Both the position numbers and the translations under genes were made by a program. The notes below the pieces were generated by a model. The model saw nothing but the letters and a program-made list of their open reading frames with translations. It did not search any database and had not been told where the DNA came from. A stretch of 15,330 nucleotides of DNA from DASUFI01 sp036274635. Its GTDB lineage: Bacteria > Planctomycetota > B15-G4. Below, piece by piece: positions 1 through 4,869 of the stretch. Every line of letters begins with the position of its first letter. The first letter of the stretch is position 1. The stretch is taken from contig DASUFI010000353.1 of assembly GCA_036274635.1 (NCBI GenBank), positions 1-15,330 of the forward strand, given 5' to 3'.

Positions 1-1
1 G

Positions 2-844
2 CTCGAGCGCGTGGGGCCCTACGTGCTGCGTCGCCCGGATCCGCAGGCCATGTGGAGCCCCGCGCGGCCACCCGCCGAGTGGGCGGCTGCGGACCTGCGC
101 TTCGTGCGCGAGACGGATCGCGGCGGCCGCTGGGAGGCGCGCGGCCGCGCGCCGCCGGAGAGCTGGACGCTGGAGCACGAGCGCGCGCGCTTCATCGTGC
201 GCCCCACGCCCTTCAAGCATATCGGCGTCTTTCCCGAGCAGGCCGGCAACTGGGCCTTCGCGGCGGAGCGGCTGGCGGCGCAGCGGCGCGCGGGCGCGCA
301 GCGGCCCGCCGTGCTCAACCTCTTCGGCTACACGGGCGCCGCCACGGTCATGGCCAGCCTCGCGGGCGCCTTCGTGACGCACGTGGACGCCAGCCGCCCG
401 GCCCTGCGCTGGGCGCGCGAGAACGCCGCGGCCAGCGGCCTGCCCGCCGACGCGGTGCGCTGGATCGAGGACGACGCCGCCGTCTTCGTGCAACGCGAGG
501 TGCGGCGCAGCAAGCGCTACGCGGGCATCCTGCTGGACCCGCCGCCCTACGGCCGCGGCCCCGACAACGAGCGCTGGGTCTTCGAGGAGCAGATCGCCGG
601 CCTGCTGGGCGACTGCCGGGCGCTGCTCCACGACGGCCCGGCCTTCCTGGTGCTGTCGTGCTACGCGGTCGGCACGTCGCCGCTGGCCTTCCACAACCTG
701 CTGGGCGAGATCGGCCCGGCCCAGGTGGTGGCCGGCGAGCTGGCCATCCCGCACGCCGAGGGCGCGCGCCTGCTGCCAGCCGGGCTCTGCGGCCGCTGGT
801 GGCGCGATCCCGCCCGGCCGGGGACGCAGCCGTCCGGGCGGTGA
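2..844 (+). CDS. Class I SAM-dependent rRNA methyltransferase (RlmI/COG1092-like), 5' end outside the window
   Basis: The reading frame is open from the first complete codon at position 2 (L-E-R-V-G-P-Y-V-L), so the gene starts upstream of the window; 280 residues are visible. The N-terminal LERVGPYVLRRPDPQ followed by KHIGVFPEQAGNW is, in my knowledge, typical of stand-alone COG1092-type methyltransferases related to RlmI/RlmK. The Rossmann SAM-binding motif NLFGYTGAAT lies near in-window residue 106, the acidic end of strand 2 (VDAS) near 128, and the catalytic-type DPPPYGRG loop near 179. These enzymes transfer a methyl group from S-adenosylmethionine to 23S rRNA bases in the cytoplasm. 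No PUA domain is visible in the part seen. The exact target base cannot be read from the sequence. The stop codon is 27 bases before a tRNA gene on the opposite strand. The family is fairly certain and the substrate is inference. Confidence 0.85.
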   Translation, partial: LERVGPYVLRRPDPQAMWSPARPPAEWAAADLRFVRETDRGGRWEARGRAPPESWTLEHERARFIVRPTPFKHIGVFPEQAGNWAFAAERLAAQRRAGAQRPAVLNLFGYTGAATVMASLAGAFVTHVDASRPALRWARENAAASGLPADAVRWIEDDAAVFVQREVRRSKRYAGILLDPPPYGRGPDNERWVFEEQIAGLLGDCRALLHDGPAFLVLSCYAVGTSPLAFHNLLGEIGPAQVVAGELAIPHAEGARLLPAGLCGRWWRDPARPGTQPSGR

Positions 845-871
845 CGCCCGCGGGAAAAGGGCCGATCCGGG

Positions 872-948
872 TGGTAGCGGAGGACGGACTCGAACCGTCG
901 ACGCCCGGCTTATGAAGCCGGTGCTCTAACCAACTGAGCTACTCCGCC
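872..948 (-). tRNA. tRNA-Met (anticodon CAT), elongator type
   Basis: The reverse complement folds into a complete cloverleaf of 77 nt with an encoded 3' CCA. The acceptor stem is GGCGGAG/CTCCGCT with a G1-T72 wobble. The D arm is GCTC/GAGC. The anticodon stem CCGGC/GCCGG closes the loop TTCATAA, giving anticodon CAT. The T arm is GACGG/CCGTC around TTCGAGT. The three consecutive G:C pairs at the base of the anticodon stem that mark initiator tRNA are absent (GGC:GCC instead of GGG:CCC). I therefore call elongator Met. A CAT anticodon could also be an isoleucine tRNA modified to lysidine, but the acceptor sequence looks like Met. Confidence 0.95.
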
Positions 949-982
949 ACGCATCGGATCGCGGTCCGACCCGAACCCGCGG

Positions 983-1012
983 AGGTTACCGGAGCCGCGC
1001 GCGGGCCGGCAA
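983..1012 (-). promoter_or_regulatory. Candidate sigma-70-type promoter of tRNA-Met
   Basis: On the minus strand TTGCCG (1012-1007) is followed after 18 bases by TAACCT (988-983). Transcription would begin near 976, leaving about 28 bases of 5' leader before the tRNA. Each hexamer is only a partial match to consensus. Support comes from the same layout (TTGC.. N18 TAA.CT) upstream of the tRNA-Gly gene in this window. Confidence 0.3.
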
Positions 1013-1275
1013 GGCGAGCTTCGGGGCCGTTGCCGCGCGCGCAAAGCTGCTTGAAGCAGATCCGAGGAGCGCAGCGCCCCGCTTACCCACGGCCTATCCA
1101 CAGCCTGTACCCATCTCTGTCGGGGAGGGCCCGGCGGATCGCCGTCCATGCATGAATCCGGCGAGCCCGTGGGCGCCGCTGATGGCGAGCGCGCCATGAA
1201 GTTTTCCTGCACCCCCGATGCAAGGCGGTGCCGAGAGCGCTAGTCTAGGGCCCGTTCGGTCGGGCCTCCGGATGT

Positions 1276-1311
1276 CCGCGGATCGAACTGCCCGACGACC
1301 GCGGATTGAAC
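1276..1311. repeat. Tandem imperfect 13-base direct repeat
   Basis: CCGCGGATCGAAC (1276-1288) recurs as CCGCGGATTGAAC (1299-1311), 12 of 13 bases identical at a period of 23 bases, about two helical turns. Such spacing would suit a dimeric regulator bound on one face of the DNA, but with only two copies chance cannot be excluded. Confidence 0.4.
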
Positions 1312-1350
1312 GAGACCATTCAACGGCCGGACGAGTCGTGAATATTCATT

Positions 1351-1415
1351 CAGCCGAGGTTGCGCCGTGACGGCGCGTAAAACCCTCCTCCCCTTTCCCG
1401 AAAAATCCTCGGCTG
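1351..1415 (-). terminator. Nested inverted repeat just downstream of ruvC (terminator or structured RNA)
   Basis: CAGCCGAGG (1351-1359) and CCTCGGCTG (1407-1415) form a perfect 9-bp outer stem. Enclosed in it is a second perfect hairpin, GCGCCG-TGA-CGGCGC (1362-1376). The outer arm starts 9 bases past the ruvC stop codon, so a ruvC transcript would fold this at its 3' end. There is no T-run after the outer stem, so it is not a classical intrinsic terminator. A 3' stabilising structure, a factor-assisted terminator or a small RNA are all possible. The palindrome TGAATATTCA lies directly beyond it. Confidence 0.5.
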
Positions 1416-1423
1416 GATGATTT

Positions 1424-1936
1424 TCACCCGCCCGCGCGCAAGAGGGGATGCGCGCGCCGGTGCACCGCTGCGATCGCGACCGCGAGGGCATCCGTCGCGT
1501 CCGCCGGAAGGGTCGCCGCCGCCAGCCGCGCGCGCGTCTGCGCGCCGAGCAGCACGCCGACCATGTGCGCCACCTGCTCCTTGCTGGCCGCGCCGCGCCC
1601 GGTGACGGCCTTCTTCACCTCGGCCGGCGCGAGCTCGAGCACCGGCACCCCGCGCGCCCCCGCCGCCGCCAGCAGCGCGCCGCGCGCCTGCCCCAGCGTG
1701 ACCAGCGCACGCACGTTGGGGCCGTGGAAGACCGACTCGATCGCCACGGCCTCGGGCGCATACGATTCCAGGATGCGCGAGATCTCCGCGTGCAGCAGCG
1801 CCAGCCGCCGGGCCAGCGGCTCGCCGGCGCCGGGCCGGAGCACGCCCATGTCCACGGCGCTCATGCGGCTGCCGTCGGTCTCGACGAGGCCCCAGCCCGT
1901 GCGCAGCGAGCCGGGATCGATGCCGAGGACCGCCAT
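1424..1936 (-). CDS. ruvC: Crossover junction endodeoxyribonuclease RuvC
   Basis: The 170-residue protein begins MAVLGIDPGS, the typical RuvC N-terminus, so I chose the ATG at 1936 over one 10 codons upstream that adds an unmatched MLLAARYPAR. The four acidic residues of the RNase H-like active site are present: D7 (GIDPGS), E67 (AIESVFHGPN), D146 and D149 (ADATDALAVAI). RuvC cuts Holliday junctions symmetrically as a dimer during recombinational repair, working with the RuvAB motor. Length fits the family (about 160-175). ruvA and ruvB are not adjacent in this window. The gene diverges from ispD with only 35 bases between starts. There is no Shine-Dalgarno sequence, but TATCCT sits 6 bases before the ATG, which suggests a leaderless mRNA. 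Confidence 0.96.
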   Translation of the reverse strand: MAVLGIDPGSLRTGWGLVETDGSRMSAVDMGVLRPGAGEPLARRLALLHAEISRILESYAPEAVAIESVFHGPNVRALVTLGQARGALLAAAGARGVPVLELAPAEVKKAVTGRGAASKEQVAHMVGVLLGAQTRARLAAATLPADATDALAVAIAAVHRRAHPLLRAGG

Positions 1937-1942
1937 GCGCGC

Positions 1943-1948
1943 AGGATA
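1943..1948 (-). promoter_or_regulatory. Candidate -10 element for leaderless ruvC transcript
   Basis: Read on the minus strand, TATCCT (1948-1943) matches four of six bases of TATAAT. It ends exactly where a -7 position would put the transcription start on the A of the ruvC ATG. No convincing -35 is seen. The site lies in the 35-base gap shared with the divergent ispD gene, so both genes' control signals must overlap each other or the coding regions. Confidence 0.3.
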
Positions 1949-1971
1949 CCGGGCCGCGAGGAGCACCGGAC

Positions 1972-2682
1972 GTGCCGGCTGAGCGCGCCGCGCTGATCGT
2001 CGTCGCCGCCGGCGCGGGCACCCGCCTGCAGGCGCCGCGCCGCAAGGCCCTCGTGCCGCTCGGCGGCCAGCCGCTCGTGGAGCACGCCCTGCGCCGCCTG
2101 CTCGCCGTGGACTGGCTGGCGCCGGTGGTCCTGGTGGGCCATCCCGGCGACCGCGCCGAGCTGACGGCGCTGCTCGCCCGCCTGCCGCGGCCCGTGACGC
2201 TGGTGGACGGCGGCGCGCGCCGCCAGGATTCCGTGCTGGCCGGCGTGCGCGCGCTGCCCGCCGCGGCCGAGATCGTGCTGGTCCACGACGCCGCGCGCCC
2301 CTTCGTGCCCCTCGAGCGCCTGGCCGAGCTGGCCGCGGCCGCCCGCTCGCTGGGGGCGGCCCTGCTGGCCGTGCCGCTGGCCGACACCGTCAAGCAGACG
2401 CGCGAGGACGACCCGCAGCGCAGCGGCGGCACGCTCGACCGCGCGCGCCTGCGCGCCGCGCAGACTCCACAGGCTTTCCGCCGCGCCGAGCTCGTCGCGC
2501 TGCTCGAGCGCGCCGCGGAGCGCGTCGTCACCGACGAGGCCGCCCTGTTCGAGGCGGCTGGATTCGCAGTGGCCTTCGTGGAAGGATCGGCGCGCAACTT
2601 CAAGATCACCACGGCCGACGACCTGGGCCTGGCCGAGGCCCTGCTGGCCGCGGAGCCGCACCGGGAGAAAGGAAGGCGCTGA
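1972..2682 (+). CDS. ispD: 2-C-methyl-D-erythritol 4-phosphate cytidylyltransferase IspD
   Basis: IspD joins CTP and MEP to give CDP-methylerythritol, the third step of the non-mevalonate isoprenoid pathway. The 236-residue product shows the family motifs in order: the CTP-binding loop AAGAGTRL...RKALVPLGG (residues 12-33), GARRQDSV (about 81), VHDAARPFV (about 104), TPQAFR (about 164), VTDEAALFE (about 186) and NFKITTADDL (about 210) with the lysine that binds MEP phosphate. The start is a GTG preceded by GAGGAG (1958-1963) at 8 bases, a strong ribosome site that decides the start. It is followed after one base by ispF, the next-but-one enzyme of the same pathway, so the two form an operon. 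Length is as expected. Confidence 0.96.
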   Translation: MPAERAALIVVAAGAGTRLQAPRRKALVPLGGQPLVEHALRRLLAVDWLAPVVLVGHPGDRAELTALLARLPRPVTLVDGGARRQDSVLAGVRALPAAAEIVLVHDAARPFVPLERLAELAAAARSLGAALLAVPLADTVKQTREDDPQRSGGTLDRARLRAAQTPQAFRRAELVALLERAAERVVTDEAALFEAAGFAVAFVEGSARNFKITTADDLGLAEALLAAEPHREKGRR

Positions 2683-2683
2683 G

Positions 2684-3181
2684 ATGTCTGTTCCCAACCT
2701 CGCCATCGGGACGAGCGTCGATGTCCACCGCTTCAAGGAGGGTGGCCCGCTCGTGCTGGGCGGCGTCAAGCTGCCCTTCAGCAAGGGCATGGAGGCGCAC
2801 TCGGACGGCGACGTGCTGATGCACTCCATCCTCGACGCGGTGCTCTCCGCCGCCGACCTGCCCGATCTCGGCACGCTCTTCCCCGACACCGACGAGAAGA
2901 ACCGCGGCCGCAGCAGCGTGGACATGGCGCGCGAGGTCAGCCGCCGCATCAAGGTCTCCGGCGCGCGCATCCTCTCCATCGACTCGGTCATCATCTGCGA
3001 GATGCCCCAGATCGCGCCCATCCGCGGCCAGCTGCGCGAGTCCGTCGCCGCCTCGCTGGACATCGAGGTGCGGCAGGTCAACGTCAAGGGCAAGACCTAC
3101 GAGCACATGGGCCCCATCGGCGAGGGCCAGTGCATCGAGGCGCGCGCCGTGGCGCTGGTGGAGCGCGCGCCGCCGCGCTAG
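2684..3181 (+). CDS. ispF: 2-C-methyl-D-erythritol 2,4-cyclodiphosphate synthase IspF
   Basis: IspF cyclises CDP-ME 2-phosphate to MEcPP with release of CMP, as a trimer with a divalent metal at each active site. The 165-residue product has the metal ligands D13 and H15 (SVDVHRF) and H47 (AHSDGDVLMH), the FPDTDEKNRG segment, and the C-terminal KGKTYEHMGPIGEGQ...AVALV segment that contacts the CTP-derived phosphates. In that last segment the bacterial K-A-T-T-T-E pattern is K-G-K-T-Y-E, closer to what I recall of plant and some other bacterial forms; the central Thr and the Glu are kept. The start follows AAAGGAAGG (about 2668-2676) and lies one base after the ispD stop. Its stop codon overlaps that of the convergent glycosyltransferase gene. 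Confidence 0.96.
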   Translation: MSVPNLAIGTSVDVHRFKEGGPLVLGGVKLPFSKGMEAHSDGDVLMHSILDAVLSAADLPDLGTLFPDTDEKNRGRSSVDMAREVSRRIKVSGARILSIDSVIICEMPQIAPIRGQLRESVAASLDIEVRQVNVKGKTYEHMGPIGEGQCIEARAVALVERAPPR

Positions 3182-4341
3182 CGGCGCCCGAGCACCTGCT
3201 CGTAGAAGTGCGTCACGGCGGCGGCCTGGCGCCGCAGGTCGAAGCGTCGCACGGCCGCTGCGCGCGCGCCTTGCCGCAGCGTCTCGCGCAGCGCCGCGTC
3301 GCCCGCCAGTCGCTCGAGGCCCTGCTCCAGGCCGCGTGCCGACTCGTCGACCACCAGGCCCGAGACGCCCTCCTCCACGATCTCCGGCAGCGGCGGGCGC
3401 GGCGAGACCAGCGCCGCGAGGCCGCAGGCCATGAGCTCGCGCAGCGCGCGGCAGGTGCCGTCGCTGCCGGGCACGAGGTAGAGGCAGGCGTCGAGCGCGC
3501 ACAGCGCGGAGGGGTAGTCGTCGCCCGCGAGGTAGCCGGGCGCGATGAGCGCCCCCTGCAGGCCACGCTCGCGCACGGGCGCGAGCAGCAGCTCCTCGAT
3601 GCGCGTGCCACGCCCGATGACCACGAGGCGCAGCTCCGGCCGGCGCGCGGAGACGCGCGCGAGGGCCTCGACCAGGATCTCGAAGCGCCGGTGGCCCTGC
3701 ACGCGGGCCACGACGCCCACCGCCACCTGCCCCGGCTCCAGCCCCAGCCGCGCGCGCGCCGCGGCGCGGTCGAAGCGCGCCGGGTCGAAGCGCGCGAGGT
3801 CCACGCCGCCCTCGATGAGCGCCATCGGCACGGCGTGGCCGTCGACGCGCAGCGCGCCGGAACCGCCGCCCCACGCGCGCAGCGTGCCCTGCTCCGCGCC
3901 GCGCGTCACCACGATGAGGCCGTGCAGCGCTCGCCGCGCGACGAGGCGCAGGCGCAGCGTGCAGCGCAGGCCGTGCACGTCGTAGGCCGTGCGCACCAGC
4001 CGGCCGACGCCCGCCCGCGCCACGGCCGCCGCGCCGACGCGGTGATCGTTGTCGAGGTGGCAATGCACCACCTCCGGCCTGAAGTCGCGCAGCAAGTCCA
4101 CCAGGCGCGCGACGTCCTGACGGTTGGCCAGCAGCCGCGCGTGCTTGGAGAGCCGCAGCCCGTCGCGCGTGGCCACACCGCGCGCCACCGCCTGCGGCAG
4201 GATGCGCGACTCCTGCCCTTCGGGCGCGCTGCCCGACACGAACAGCACCTCGTGCTCGCGCGACTGCTCCCAGGCCACGTTGAGCGCCGGCTCCGCGGGG
4301 CCGGTCCACTTCCAGTTGGCGAAAAGGTGCAGGATGCGCAG
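3178..4341 (-). CDS. GT4-type glycosyltransferase, probably starting at CTG
   Basis: The protein is a GT-B fold sugar transferase, probably transferring an NDP-sugar to a lipid, glycan or protein acceptor at the cytoplasmic membrane; donor and acceptor are unknown. The C-terminal half has the GT4 hallmarks: GGVDLARFDP, GVVARVQGHRRFEILVEAL, LVVIGRG, and the donor-binding PGSDGTCRALRELMACGL followed by PEIVEEGVSGLVVD. The first ATG/GTG/TTG in frame is a GTG at 4278 (366 residues), but the frame upstream encodes RILHLFANWKWTGPAEP, which looks like the conserved first strand and acceptor-side loop. The only sensible start is CTG at 4341, giving 387 residues. No Shine-Dalgarno sequence precedes it. 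TAGATT (4376-4371) could be a -10 giving a leader of about 23 bases. It converges on ispF with a 4-base overlap. Function class is sure and the start is inference. Confidence 0.85.
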   Translation of the reverse strand: MRILHLFANWKWTGPAEPALNVAWEQSREHEVLFVSGSAPEGQESRILPQAVARGVATRDGLRLSKHARLLANRQDVARLVDLLRDFRPEVVHCHLDNDHRVGAAAVARAGVGRLVRTAYDVHGLRCTLRLRLVARRALHGLIVVTRGAEQGTLRAWGGGSGALRVDGHAVPMALIEGGVDLARFDPARFDRAAARARLGLEPGQVAVGVVARVQGHRRFEILVEALARVSARRPELRLVVIGRGTRIEELLLAPVRERGLQGALIAPGYLAGDDYPSALCALDACLYLVPGSDGTCRALRELMACGLAALVSPRPPLPEIVEEGVSGLVVDESARGLEQGLERLAGDAALRETLRQGARAAAVRRFDLRRQAAAVTHFYEQVLGRR

Positions 4342-4405
4342 GCGACGTGCTCGGCCGGGGGGAGTGCCGCAATCTAGCCGCGCCGACGCCGCGGCCGCGA
4401 GCCCC

Positions 4406-4435
4406 TTGCGTGCGTCGCCGCGTGGCCCGTAATCT
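4406..4435 (+). promoter_or_regulatory. Candidate sigma-70-type promoter of tRNA-Gly
   Basis: TTGCGT (4406-4411) is followed after 18 bases by TAATCT (4430-4435), one of few AT-containing patches nearby. Transcription would begin near 4442, about 37 bases before the tRNA. The match to consensus is partial, but the layout repeats that upstream of tRNA-Met. Confidence 0.3.
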
Positions 4436-4478
4436 CTCGGCTCGTCGGACGCCGCCGCGCGGCGCCCGTCGCACCCGG

Positions 4479-4554
4479 GCGGGTGTAACTCAGTTGGTAG
4501 AGTGTCAGCTTCCCAAGCTGAATGTCGCGGGTTCGAGACCCGTCACCCGCTCCA
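4479..4554 (+). tRNA. tRNA-Gly (anticodon CCC)
   Basis: The 76-nt cloverleaf has acceptor stem GCGGGTG/CACCCGC with discriminator T and encoded CCA, D arm with AGTTGGTAGA, anticodon stem TCAGC/GCTGA around TTCCCAA giving anticodon CCC, and T arm CGGGTTCGAGACCCG. Discriminator U and the acceptor sequence are normal for glycine tRNAs. It would read the GGG glycine codon. Confidence 0.96.
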
Positions 4555-4869
4555 GATCCAGTCCGGATGGATTCGCTGGGTGACCTTCTGTCGGCGCCGC
4601 CGGCGTCGCGCGGGTCGGCCCCCGTCGCGCGCCCGAGCGCAGCCCGCTGCGCCTCGCAATCGCCGCCGCGGCCCCCTTGCCTTCAGCGCTTCCGCGTGCC
4701 CTTGAAACAGCCTTTTGCGGCCCCTGCGGGCCCGCCCGGCGCGAGCTGTCGCTTAAATCACTGCAGCCGTCGGCCATCCCCACTACCATGGGCCGCGACT
4801 CGCCAGTCGGCCCACCGGCCGGGTTCCGGTGGAGACGTGCACCGTGCGTCCCATTTGCTGGAGCAGACC
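4555..4869 (+). other. 315-base leader between tRNA-Gly and the FG-GAP protein gene
   Basis: No gene is seen. The frame of the downstream protein stays open back into the tRNA, but its translation here is low-complexity and starts inside tRNA sequence, so it is not coding. The stretch contains TTGAAA (4702-4707) and an AT-rich patch with TTAAAT (4753-4758), which could belong to the promoter of the next gene, though their spacing does not make a standard pair. TGGAG at 4859-4863 serves as ribosome binding site 6 bases before the ATG at 4870. Confidence 0.5.

Larger units (their letters stand above)
949..1423. other. 475-base non-coding stretch between tRNA-Met and ruvC
   Basis: I find no convincing gene here. 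Open frames on both strands are low-complexity Arg/Ala/Pro translations, and one runs into the tRNA. The stretch holds the putative tRNA promoter (983-1012), a 13-base direct repeat (1276-1288 and 1299-1311), a 10-base palindrome TGAATATTCA (1339-1348), and a nested inverted repeat (1351-1415). The part from about 1320 to 1420 is visibly more AT-rich than the genes around it, which fits an RNA or regulatory role better than a lost gene. Confidence 0.6.

Noticed and set aside
872..948. Initiator tRNA-fMet
   Set aside because: The three G:C pairs next to the anticodon loop and the 1-72 mismatch typical of initiators are absent.
1083..1102. Two DnaA-box-like nonamers, TTACCCACG and CTATCCACA, 11 bases apart
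   Set aside because: They have two and one mismatches to TTATNCACA, there are only two, and no replication genes (dnaA, dnaN, gyrB) are near, so an origin is not supported.
910..1212. 100-residue minus-strand frame ending in GGVAQLVRAPAS
   Set aside because: Its end is a translation of the tRNA-Met gene, a well-known false-protein signature, and the rest is low-complexity.
4522..4869. Longer N-terminus for the FG-GAP protein starting at 4522
   Set aside because: It would begin inside tRNA-Gly and place 116 low-complexity residues before an obvious signal peptide that has its own ribosome site.
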